From positions 1-12,964 of the forward strand of contig DMLG01000027.1 of NCBI GenBank assembly GCA_003453455.1: a DNA stretch of 12,964 bases, in the 5' to 3' direction. The notes beneath the pieces are model-generated. The model saw nothing but the letters and a program-made list of their open reading frames with translations. It had not been told where the DNA came from and searched no databases. Each line of letters starts with the position of its first letter. The first letter of the stretch is position 1. Positions 6,601-12,229 of the stretch are shown piece after piece. This DNA is from Clostridiales bacterium. GTDB lineage: Bacteria > Bacillota > Clostridia > UBA1381. Position numbers and translations under genes: made by a program.

Positions 6601-9200
6601 CCGATATAGTTCTCGCCAATGCCGGTAATATTCGTATTTGCCTCAACACGATAGTTTTCGACATTGTATGTTGCGCTGCTCTCAACTTTTCCCTCGCTCA
6701 AAAGCTCATAGCTTATTTGTTTGAGGCTCGCCGTGTCCTCCGGCAAAGTTACGGAAGCATAATACTGACCGTTTTTATCGCCCTCTGCATTTGCGGTCAC
6801 GGTTTTGCTTTCACCGCTTGCGGTCAGATAGGTAAGCGTCATCCCGTGCGTTCTGTCTTCTCCTGCCGCACTCTCAAAAGCACCGCTAATGACTGCGCCC
6901 GGTTTTAATGCATAATATGTCCCGTTGTTGTCCTTTTTGACATCATAGTGAACAGTCGGGGCATAAAGCGCTTTGATAAAGGCTTTTTCTACAAATTTGA
7001 GTTTAAGTGTAAGCTCGTGTCCGGCAAGGCCGCCTCCTGTCGCCTTTACGCGCAAATCCACGCTTGCCGCATTTTTCATATCCTCACGGGTAATTTCTGC
7101 TTCATACTGCTTTCTTCCCGAATTGAAGGAAAGTGTTTTTGTGACTGCCTCTGTGCCGTCTGCATTTTTGAAAATTGCTTCAAGAGCTTGTCCCTCGGGC
7201 GCAATAGCATAAATGCGGTATACGCTTTCTTTATCACCCGAAATTATATAGGAATCTCCCTTTTTCGAGACTTCCTTTCCGCTTGAAACATCAATAATAC
7301 CTCCCGAAGTCGGAGCGGCTGCCATACCGTCATTGTAATCAACGGCGATTTCTTCGGTTTTATAGCTGATGTAGCCTTCTTTAACAAATACAAATGCAAC
7401 GGAATATACCCCGTATTCGTCGGGAAGGGTTACATTGACTTTGGAAGATACAGGCATATAGTCCGTAGATGTTTTCCAGCCGTCGGTGGTATAGGCATAC
7501 TTGCCGCCCAAATAACTGCCGGCGGCAATTGTCGCTTGAATGTTCTGCTTGGTGGTAACTGTCGGGAGAGTAACTTTCGGAACAACTTCCGGCTCTTTGT
7601 CGGGTACTGCAAGCGTTACAGTATAAGTATTTGACTGTTTTTCTTCAAGTCCGTCTTTTTTGTATTTGAAAATAATATTATAGTCTCCGTTACCGTTTGA
7701 AAGCGGAACCGAAATCGATGAGCCGATATTTGCCCATTTACTCCATGTACTGCCGCCGTCCGTACTGTAACAAATCTTTCCGCCCTCATAGTCATTGGGA
7801 GTAATGCCAATATTAACGGGGGTCTCATCTGCTTCTTCAGGAACGCTGAATTTAGGCGATTTTACTGTGGATTCAGCCCTGTTTGCCGCCGCATACGGAG
7901 AGGCAATCCTTGCGTTTGAACCCTGCTCCTGCCCATTATAGTTATAAACGCCATTATAATTTGCGGTCAAGTGGTCTGCTTTCGATAAAAACCAAGCCGT
8001 GCTGTCATTTATTAAAAGGTCAAGCCACTGCAAATCATAAATCCCAAGGTTTTCCTTGAGCGTAAATGTCAGTGTAAACTCTCCGTACTCGTCTTTTGCC
8101 GAAATTGCACTACACTCTGCAAAATCCGTATTATAATACGGCTCTGTGTCTATATTGCGCTGAAACTTATATGATGATTTATCTGCAGGCAGAGAAAATC
8201 CGCCGATTTTCACGGTAAATGACTCAAGATACCCGTCTTTGTTTTCCGTATAGTCCTCCGGGTACAGATTGGTGACATACGGATGCGGTGCCTCAGGCGG
8301 GATATGCGTACAGGGGATATCAAGGGCGGTTTGACCGTCTACTTTAACAGAAATAGTAAAATCCTCCGTATGTGTCATAAACGGTACGGTGTAAGCATAA
8401 AGCGTTTCTTCGCCCTCGCCGTACACCGTCTCTTGAAAGACACCTGTCGAACGCACTCCGGCAAGCGTAATATCACTTTCATCAATATGCTTACTTCCGT
8501 AAACAGTCAATTTATGTAAGGTCGGTTCGCCTGTTGCACGGAAGAAATATCCGAGTGGCTCCTCCCAATCCATCGGCGTAAGGCTCATAACAGGGAACAT
8601 TACGCTACCCTTGCCGTGACCTGTGCTTGCCCATGTGTCAATTTGTGCCGCACCCGCATCGGTGATGTTTATGGCATAAAGTCCCGACTCTTCCAAAGCC
8701 TTTGCTTTGGCATCTTCGATAGGATCGGGTGTTGTGCCTCCTTCTGCAGCATAGCCGCAGATTTCCACGAAACCGCGATATCCGGAGCTTTCATTACAGC
8801 TCCATGAAGCTATGTCGGAATCCACAATTTTATAAGTGTGGCCCGGCTCCATGACATAGTCGGGGAACACATCCCAGTTTACATTCGAAGCGCCTGAGCC
8901 GCCTCTGGCTGTCGCAGTCCATGTTCCGTCCAAATTGCCGTCCTTGTAAATCGAAACAGAGCCGGGCGTCTTGCCGTAGCCGTTATTCCAATGATAGGTG
9001 GTGATGACCTTTACCATTTTTGCCTCATTAAAACTTACCACCACATCCTCTGATGGACCGTTGTTTGTAGCACCGTAATTAAAAGTGGAAAACAACACCT
9101 CGTAATTTCCGGGACAATGTTCTGCCTGAACAACATATACAGGCAGGATACTCATAATCATTGATACCGCTATGAGCATACTAAAAAATCTTTTTTTCAT
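684..9200 (-). CDS. Giant secreted SLH-domain modular surface protein
   Basis: The predicted protein has 2,838 residues and is exported and held on the cell wall. Residues 1-26 are a signal peptide (MKKRFF, a long hydrophobic core, cleavage near VQA). A Cys-containing beta-rich module follows at about 27-151. Two related Ig-like modules with GGKxxYSTDG/YTTDG motifs lie near 461-622, and a Gly/Ser linker near 1960-1988. Next come a helical region with a hydrophobic Gly-rich patch near 2142-2169, a DPSGYVFEGS-type carboxypeptidase-regulatory-like beta-sandwich near 2262-2350, an InlB B-type repeat (GYTFDGWYT, ending LYAHW) near 2497-2558, and a bacterial repeat domain near 2583-2658. Three SLH repeats start near 2665, 2726 and 2785. 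SLH domains bind secondary cell-wall polymer; no LPXTG motif is present. I chose ATG at 9200 because AGGAGGT lies 6 nt upstream; the in-frame ATG at 9233 has no such site. The whole reading frame is intact. The ligand is unknown, and no catalytic site was recognised. Adhesin or scaffold roles are inference. Confidence 0.93.
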   Translation of the reverse strand: MKKRFFSMLIAVSMIMSILPVYVVQAEHCPGNYEVLFSTFNYGATNNGPSEDVVVSFNEAKMVKVITTYHWNNGYGKTPGSVSIYKDGNLDGTWTATARGGSGASNVNWDVFPDYVMEPGHTYKIVDSDIASWSCNESSGYRGFVEICGYAAEGGTTPDPIEDAKAKALEESGLYAINITDAGAAQIDTWASTGHGKGSVMFPVMSLTPMDWEEPLGYFFRATGEPTLHKLTVYGSKHIDESDITLAGVRSTGVFQETVYGEGEETLYAYTVPFMTHTEDFTISVKVDGQTALDIPCTHIPPEAPHPYVTNLYPEDYTENKDGYLESFTVKIGGFSLPADKSSYKFQRNIDTEPYYNTDFAECSAISAKDEYGEFTLTFTLKENLGIYDLQWLDLLINDSTAWFLSKADHLTANYNGVYNYNGQEQGSNARIASPYAAANRAESTVKSPKFSVPEEADETPVNIGITPNDYEGGKICYSTDGGSTWSKWANIGSSISVPLSNGNGDYNIIFKYKKDGLEEKQSNTYTVTLAVPDKEPEVVPKVTLPTVTTKQNIQATIAAGSYLGGKYAYTTDGWKTSTDYMPVSSKVNVTLPDEYGVYSVAFVFVKEGYISYKTEEIAVDYNDGMAAAPTSGGIIDVSSGKEVSKKGDSYIISGDKESVYRIYAIAPEGQALEAIFKNADGTEAVTKTLSFNSGRKQYEAEITREDMKNAASVDLRVKATGGGLAGHELTLKLKFVEKAFIKALYAPTVHYDVKKDNNGTYYALKPGAVISGAFESAAGEDRTHGMTLTYLTASGESKTVTANAEGDKNGQYYASVTLPEDTASLKQISYELLSEGKVESSATYNVENYRVEANTNITGIGENYIGTTFTLKGADTNKVIVLTEKNYSSIPLGDIKTGEYTYEISGTSGHIVGGTVSVTRDSDIALSDLPALGSVTAQTTGFVSENSGKEVNPKATVVLNIKTPDGKEIKVRGVAGEKMEQIPVGSTGKAELSYDEQSYDEIQNLTGGVQNITVSGDESITAEYKPFTYRTIRGSVWGIKTYPSGFVSTFVPGGAKVVVTQEINRGGKTEIYTQTATVDNLSTTGNRGRWSVRCYDNIPAKIEAKAFTWGTETRTVTENGNVNLGQITMTYGAEMIVKLEAKVETPASVKADGSNYFGENDSVQSSVDSSFINVDRIDAGGKTYYRSSGAYEVETVNGQAYLKIKEGIVVGNESIGVHAYGSSDYGNMTLSLGAWGQDVSVVEDKETGNPVARFTAINYGGELRATVVDNAKSGMTGFLVLFDSDTMCTYAKGTGILSVAYPQYMTNAEKTVVSLMVRDEDADAMTEILNTNCKAIYDTIPNGDLQHDAYYRLRDYDRKLPYVKMGLPQNRIVYLDTLIPTQNIGTEFLPPYRFTYHFELSDNPGKVWLVGTLEKRFPEQIDKDPLRSFEIFVPQGDDFWTANENDLVASSNFYADGRLISPPNVWRKDSVTKSSIVAEIPLGSGNIAACNVVLKYGGQWNGLDSTEQKFTCIEHIPMFTIVNPGDVYIADQLKSQGLGNKSAEIQAGWKLNLAMRIFSTDDDDENIITLYDNGTEIKRFNVSKDKYVYNDTGESIILGGSLQKIPVSLTDNLHAGVHVLWAERTYHGEIMQTEPIVFSLVEGAEHNEIYISELNWTHWNSRIPGQPDKMYFENLSDIAGANIWVWPGKRHQMSFKVNNATSKELEGVTVAYQTLEAKTVQIPAGATSATFDGLTSLSSGYQSVTKRIECRLISENRNSNYSIWGFDDADMGYLQGFEFEFQYNAAIKKEVASMTLSEMEDLETDSFYRAHSLGDVPDLDSMAETISEMTDDEVVQANKGFSNTAETLPELNFSVKENTGKKFRMELENPTDKISEFTVTMQENGTAQLPDVWSLMDTEREYGNQNPDEEGWEVTWAEFDTEQGEVLIRMAYYEGDDENGKGAILTHNTYYLPDEVTDTIIGGSSSSEGGSTSIGTGGEIGGGTGGTAVISPTSPTLNDLTQNWQSGTNDDHWTKTVYDYSSFIYSVGDIGYRAVKDFLWFGNQISLNPNDWSPTPDLYKIYNWDETSKFAKGADVTFKVLGVADTVITWAKGPSGNDPNTLRQLLSMVQDEKARKSLEWQIKDYEELRKSIYASEGTYSTFNTAVGFIPGGIVAKVGLFIGGLVNSYLTNDAKSNNNQVYNSTLHDIQLQLKIEKRRAEIKAAKSYDEAQQWLHDRMDHFYGKGKWSQHALQEELKYWVLVRFPDGTVKYVWHEKVPNFSVYLDPSGYVFEGSEDNRIDDVKATLYYSDTEDGNYSVWTDPSGEQYNPQYTSDEGRYSWMVPTGWWKVLYEKEGYLPSLTNPMAVPPIHTAVNIGLLSNEAPKAAISADNGKMTVLFSKYMQLESLIRLFEDETYAGKEFDASAFTIQFYDKNGVAIPGTVTFPDKIANTGYLGSAYSREVIDSDWFVRTAIFTPEDKTVDLSSATWVFADGIKSYSGVELDKNGSPENLYLISLNAGEGTLSIPSLITSSNGSLSKLPSPVREGYTFDGWYTSQTGGTKVTTDTVFDSNTTLYAHWAKESTDSGDSGKTHGGGGGGISKYEVTAVKADNGSVSLSPTNAAKGSTVTITVSPDEGYRLAGLTVTDQNGKEIAITEKDGKYTFIMPTGKATVTPVFEKADGAVKNPFVDVKNSDYFYDAVLWAVNGNITKGTSDTTFSPNESCTRAQTVTFLWRAAGSPEPKKTKNPFTDINEDDYYYKAVLWAYQNGITSGTTNSTFSPEESVTRAQTVTFLYRLEGEKTESKTPLTDISNDDYYYDSVLWAYENGITSGTTDTTFSPNNDCLRAQIITFLHRCYN

Positions 9201-9206
9201 TGTGTT

Positions 9207-9213
9207 ACCTCCT
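9207..9213 (-). promoter_or_regulatory. Ribosome binding site that fixes the giant protein's start
   Basis: AGGAGGT on the minus strand (ACCTCCT on +) lies 6 nt before ATG at 9200-9198. It decides against the in-frame ATG at 9233, which is preceded only by AT-rich sequence and would add 11 residues in front of an otherwise textbook signal peptide. Confidence 0.85.
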
Positions 9214-9234
9214 GTGAAATTCGTCCTTTGCATT

Positions 9235-9837
9235 TTATATTAACATGGGGTTTTTACAGCGACTGCATTTGTCCGCCTCAGTATTCGTTACATTTCCGCA
9301 AAAAACACAGATGTTTCCCTTTGATTTGTCGTAAAGTTCAATCGGAAACGTATAGCCGGGGTGGAAACGCACCCGATCTCCCTCGCTGACATGCGGATAA
9401 AATGTGAGTGCGCTTTTATCCTTTATTTTAATTTTTTTGCCTTCGTCCGATTTAATAATGATATAGCACTTTGTATGGCTCGTATGTTTTTCGTCCGAAA
9501 CAGTTTCCCATTTTCTGGTTTTTAAAATCACACCGTCTATGCTGTCTTTTTTCAGTCTGCCGAGATTTTTTATGAGCGACACAAATGTACCTGTGGCAAT
9601 TCCGACGAAAACCAAAAACAAAAATGCTGCGGTGAGGAAAAGTGTGTTTCCTTTATCTCCCTGCTTTGCGGAAATTACGGCAACAATCGCAATTATCACA
9701 ATAAAGATAATAGGAATTGATATGATTGCATATTTGAAATTCTTTTTTATCTGACTCCGCATTGCATCAATAAAATCCTCGTTCTGCGCCCTGCGTGAAA
9801 AGCCCTTTAGACTTGTGCCTTCAAATTCGTTTTCCAT
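9235..9837 (-). CDS. Two-TM membrane protein with C-terminal zinc ribbon
   Basis: This is a 200-residue protein I do not recognise by name. An N-terminal polar stretch (1-35) is followed by two hydrophobic helices (about 36-57 and 65-89). A soluble, probably beta-rich region follows at about 102-172. The C-terminus carries a zinc ribbon with Cys177-x2-Cys180 and Cys191-x2-Cys194. The short loop between the helices and the basic residues flanking them suggest both termini are cytoplasmic. GGAGGG lies 6 nt before the ATG at 9837. The stop is 34 bp from the start of the giant SLH gene on the same strand, and no terminator is seen between them, so co-transcription is likely. It might help sense, export or assemble the surface protein, but that rests on neighbourhood alone. 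Confidence 0.85.
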   Translation of the reverse strand: MENEFEGTSLKGFSRRAQNEDFIDAMRSQIKKNFKYAIISIPIIFIVIIAIVAVISAKQGDKGNTLFLTAAFLFLVFVGIATGTFVSLIKNLGRLKKDSIDGVILKTRKWETVSDEKHTSHTKCYIIIKSDEGKKIKIKDKSALTFYPHVSEGDRVRFHPGYTFPIELYDKSKGNICVFCGNVTNTEADKCSRCKNPMLI

Positions 9838-9866
9838 GCACGTCCCTCCTACATTGTTTTGTTTAT

Positions 9867-9896
9867 ATTTTACTATAAACTATATCCCTCTTTCAA
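9867..9896 (-). promoter_or_regulatory. Promoter for the membrane protein/surface protein operon
   Basis: On the minus strand TTGAAA (9891-9896) is followed after 18 bp by TAAAAT (9867-9872), each one mismatch from consensus. The start site would be near 9860, leaving a short 5' leader containing the ribosome binding site at 9844-9849. The -35 box forms part of the inverted repeat shared with the divergent promoter. Confidence 0.6.
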
Positions 9897-9945
9897 TTGT
9901 GCAAAAATATTTTTCAATGCCAATTTTTCTTTGCACAGGTTGAAA
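9891..9945. promoter_or_regulatory. Interrupted inverted repeat linking two divergent promoters (candidate operator)
   Basis: The left arm TTTCAATTGTGCAAA (9891-9905) mirrors the right arm TTTGCACAGGTTGAAA (9930-9945). The core TGTGCAAA (9898-9905) / TTTGCACA (9930-9937) is exact, and the outer ends TTTCAA/TTGAAA are exact. Only the 1-2 bases between core and outer ends differ. The core centres are 32 bp apart, about three helical turns. The outer ends are themselves the -35 boxes of both promoters. A bound dimer or pair of dimers would block or contact both promoters at once. The adjacent dual-HTH protein is the obvious candidate binder, by inference. Confidence 0.6.
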
Positions 9946-9968
9946 TATATATTTTTTTATGATACAAT
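9940..9968 (+). promoter_or_regulatory. Promoter of the dual-HTH regulator gene
   Basis: TTGAAA (9940-9945) is followed after 17 bp by TACAAT (9963-9968). The start site would be near 9975, about 27 nt before the proposed start codon at 10002 and 14 nt before its ribosome binding site. It is divergent from, and symmetric with, the minus-strand promoter at 9867-9896. Confidence 0.6.
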
Positions 9969-9988
9969 AATTTCAGAATAAAGTAAGC

Positions 9989-9994
9989 GAGGTG
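9989..9994 (+). promoter_or_regulatory. Ribosome binding site pointing to an ATA start
   Basis: GAGGTG lies 7 nt before ATA at 10002-10004. It is the only good Shine-Dalgarno-like sequence between the predicted promoter and the first HTH. An in-frame TGA at 9993-9995 excludes any earlier start. The first conventional start in frame, TTG at 10035, lies 40 nt downstream of this site and has none of its own. Confidence 0.6.
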
Positions 9995-10001
9995 ATTTAT
10001 C

Positions 10002-11828
10002 ATATTTTCGCAAAGATTAAATGAACTGTTTGAATTGCTCGGCGCTTCCAATAAAGATATTGCTTTCTTTGCCGGCGTTGACCGTTCCGGTATCAGCCGT
10101 ATTAAAAGCGGCAGCCGCATACCGAAGCCGTCAAGCATTTCTACGGTAAAGCTGATAGATGGTATATTTTTATTTGCCGACGATAAAAACGAAATGAAAA
10201 AGCTGATGTCGGCCGTTTCCTGTCCGAGCGAAAATCCCTCGCCTGACGAGATAAAACACTATATTCTGCAATATCTTTATGAGGGTTATAGGGAGCAGCC
10301 TGTGAAGATGAAAGCACCAAAGCCCAAGAAAAAGGATAAAAGCGTGTCATTCCGTTCTTACGGAACAAAACTTGACGCCGTAATGAGTGTTGCAGACTTA
10401 TCAAATATGCGTTTGGCGAGAATGCTTCATATTGACGCTTCCGCTATCAGCCGCTATCGAAACGGTCTCAGAACACCGAAATCAAATCCCAAGCTGACAA
10501 ATGAGATTTGCGAGCGTTTGTTCACGCGTGTTTTGGAGCTTAACCGTATGGACGAGTTGATTAAATTAGCGGGTATTCCGAGAAATTTAATTCAGGACAA
10601 AGAGGAATGCTTTGAGCGCTTCCGATGCTGGCTTTGCGATTTTGAAACAGAAACAGGCAGTGCGGTTGTTGAAAAACTGTTAGAGAATATTTCTTCTTTT
10701 TCGGTGGATGCAAAAATTCCTTTGCCGAGCCTTGCCGAAGCGGCACCGGACGATATAGTGTCCGATACGAAAAGCGTTTATTACGGTACGCAAGGGTTAA
10801 GATGTGCGGTCATTCGCTTTTTGGGAAATGCAATAAAAAACAAAGCAAAAGAGCTATGGCTTTACTCCGATCAGAATATGGATTGGATGGTTGGTGATAT
10901 AAGTTTTCGCTTAAAATGGACAGTGCTTATGCTTGAATGTGTGAAAAGAGGTATCAAAATTCGTATCATTCACAATCTCAACCGAAATATCAATGAAATG
11001 ACAGAAGCAATCAATAGCTGGCTGCCGCTTTATATGTCCGGAATGATAGAATCCTTTTACTTTACATATAAGGGCGAAAACAAATTTTCGCATACAATGT
11101 TTCTTTGCCCCGGTCATGCCTGTATTGATGGAACGCACGTAGTCGGACGTGAAGGCAAGGGGCTATACCGTTATGATATCGATGAGAATATACTTGAATC
11201 ATACAAAGATGAGTATGATACTCTCTTGGATAAGTCAAAACAGCTCGTCTGGGTTTATAGAGGGCAGGACCAAGGAAGCGTTTATGCCGGCACAGAGGTT
11301 ACGGCGATTTCCAATACGCTGTCCCTTGCAACAATGCCGGAAAAAGTGTTAAACTCTATGATAGAGCGAAACGGACTTGACGGGAGCGCAAGAAATGAAA
11401 TCCTGTCGGAATGGAAAAATAAAACTAAGCTCTTTGAAGATGCCCTCCAAAAAGGCTTTGTTCACGAATGTATCACGGCGGCAGATGATGAAACGCTGTT
11501 TGGCGGAAAAGTACCCATTGATTTGCGCAGCGGTTCGTTTACATACACAGAGCAGGAATACAAAGAGCATATCAAAAACATTATCGCTCTTTCAGAAAGC
11601 CATAGCAATTACAGATTTTATGCGCTGCCGGAAAATCCGTTTGCAAATACAAATATCATTTTTTCGGAAAGCTCTGTTGCTGTTACAAGGCTCTTACCGC
11701 CGCAAATAACTTTTACGTTTTCACACCCTGCAATGTGCGAAGCGTTTTTAGGCTATGCCAATCACTTAAAAGAACAATACAAGCAGGACAGGATAACGGT
11801 GCGCAGACAGCTTGAAAGATATGTATAA
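10002..11828 (+). CDS. Dual helix-turn-helix regulator with large C-terminal domain, ATA start proposed
   Basis: The proposed protein has 608 residues. Two related XRE-like HTH regions are visible: residues about 3-42 and about 120-160. Both fit the pattern A...(V/I)D.S.ISR...G.R.PK. A basic linker (about 101-113, rich in Lys/Pro) lies between them. The large C-terminal part begins near SVYYGTQGLR (258-267) and contains ELWLYSDQNMDWM and RIIHNLNRNINEM segments. I recall similar regulator-like proteins in gut Firmicutes but know no defined function or ligand. No phospholipase-D HKD motif is present. The start is unusual. Starting at TTG (10035) would give 597 residues and remove most of helix 1 of the first HTH (FSQRLNELFELL), whereas ATA at 10002 restores it and has GAGGTG 7 nt upstream. 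The gene is divergent from the membrane/surface protein operon and shares a symmetric promoter region, so autoregulation and control of that operon are plausible. Confidence 0.85.
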   Translation: MFSQRLNELFELLGASNKDIAFFAGVDRSGISRIKSGSRIPKPSSISTVKLIDGIFLFADDKNEMKKLMSAVSCPSENPSPDEIKHYILQYLYEGYREQPVKMKAPKPKKKDKSVSFRSYGTKLDAVMSVADLSNMRLARMLHIDASAISRYRNGLRTPKSNPKLTNEICERLFTRVLELNRMDELIKLAGIPRNLIQDKEECFERFRCWLCDFETETGSAVVEKLLENISSFSVDAKIPLPSLAEAAPDDIVSDTKSVYYGTQGLRCAVIRFLGNAIKNKAKELWLYSDQNMDWMVGDISFRLKWTVLMLECVKRGIKIRIIHNLNRNINEMTEAINSWLPLYMSGMIESFYFTYKGENKFSHTMFLCPGHACIDGTHVVGREGKGLYRYDIDENILESYKDEYDTLLDKSKQLVWVYRGQDQGSVYAGTEVTAISNTLSLATMPEKVLNSMIERNGLDGSARNEILSEWKNKTKLFEDALQKGFVHECITAADDETLFGGKVPIDLRSGSFTYTEQEYKEHIKNIIALSESHSNYRFYALPENPFANTNIIFSESSVAVTRLLPPQITFTFSHPAMCEAFLGYANHLKEQYKQDRITVRRQLERYV

Positions 11829-11830
11829 AG

Positions 11831-11873
11831 AAATCCCTTGCAGTTTATTGTTTCTGCAGGGGATTTGTTTTTA
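11831..11873 (+). terminator. Terminator of the regulator gene
   Basis: AAATCCCTTGCAG (11831-11843) pairs with CTGCAGGGGATTT (11854-11866), a 13-bp stem with one G-U pair and a 10-nt loop, followed by GTTTTTA. It begins two bases after the TAA stop at 11826-11828. Confidence 0.9.
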
Positions 11874-12099
11874 TGCTCTTGCGGCTATTAAATGCACGGC
11901 AGTATTAAACTTGCATTTCGTTTAAAAGTTATACCTTTGAATTCACAAAAGACGATTATGCTAACAGAAAAAATCGAAATAAGGCCATTTGGGGACGTAC
12001 ATTTTTTGGTTCATATTTTATTTTTATATGTGGAAAACTTTTTTATTCCTGTTTTATAAGTCTGAAAATCTTACCTTGAATAATAAACGAATTATAATC
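11874..12099. other. Gene-free stretch between regulator terminator and ATPase promoter region
   Basis: No open frame with a plausible start and ribosome binding site is seen. The only notable structure is at 11983-11992, GGCCATTTGG. Its reverse complement (CCAAATGGCC) matches the core of the direct repeats at 12100-12140 (CCAAATGACC) at nine of ten bases, so it may be a third, inverted copy. The GGGGACGTAC that follows resembles the ends of some repetitive elements, but nothing confirms this. Confidence 0.4.
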
Positions 12100-12140
12100 A
12101 GCCAAATGACCGAAAAAATTTTAGCCAAATGACCGAAAAA
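12100..12140 (+). repeat. 18-bp direct repeat upstream of a consensus promoter (possible operator)
   Basis: AGCCAAATGACCGAAAAA occurs exactly at 12100-12117 and 12123-12140, a 23-bp period (about two helical turns). The second copy ends 2 bp before the -35 box at 12143. Tandem sites on one face of the helix just upstream of -35 are a common arrangement for an activator. The binding protein is unknown. Confidence 0.7.
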
Positions 12141-12142
12141 TA

Positions 12143-12171
12143 TTGACATTCTATTTATCTTCTACTATAAT
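12143..12171 (+). promoter_or_regulatory. Perfect consensus promoter for the ATPase gene
   Basis: TTGACA (12143-12148), 17-bp spacer, TATAAT (12166-12171). The predicted start is near 12178, giving a 5' leader of about 50 nt before ATG at 12230. No terminator is seen between them. Confidence 0.85.
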
Positions 12172-12229
12172 TATAATGGTTTTGTTAATAATAAATTTGA
12201 TACTTATGTTTATTGAAAGGCAGATTTTA

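Noticed and set aside
6255..6908. A 217-codon open frame on the plus strand inside the giant gene
   Set aside because: It lies entirely antisense to a well-supported SLH protein frame. Its product is Cys/Phe-rich without domain features, and no ribosome binding site precedes it.
9201..9233. Earlier in-frame ATG at 9233 for the giant protein
   Set aside because: It has no Shine-Dalgarno sequence, and it would place 11 polar residues before a signal peptide that begins perfectly at 9200 after AGGAGGT.
9914..10138. A 74-codon minus-strand frame across the divergent promoter region
   Set aside because: It runs antisense to the regulator's HTH coding region and through both promoters. No protein features are seen.
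10770..11300. Phospholipase-D-like nuclease assignment for the regulator's C-terminal part
   Set aside because: No HxKx4D motif is present, so a catalytic PLD call is not supported.
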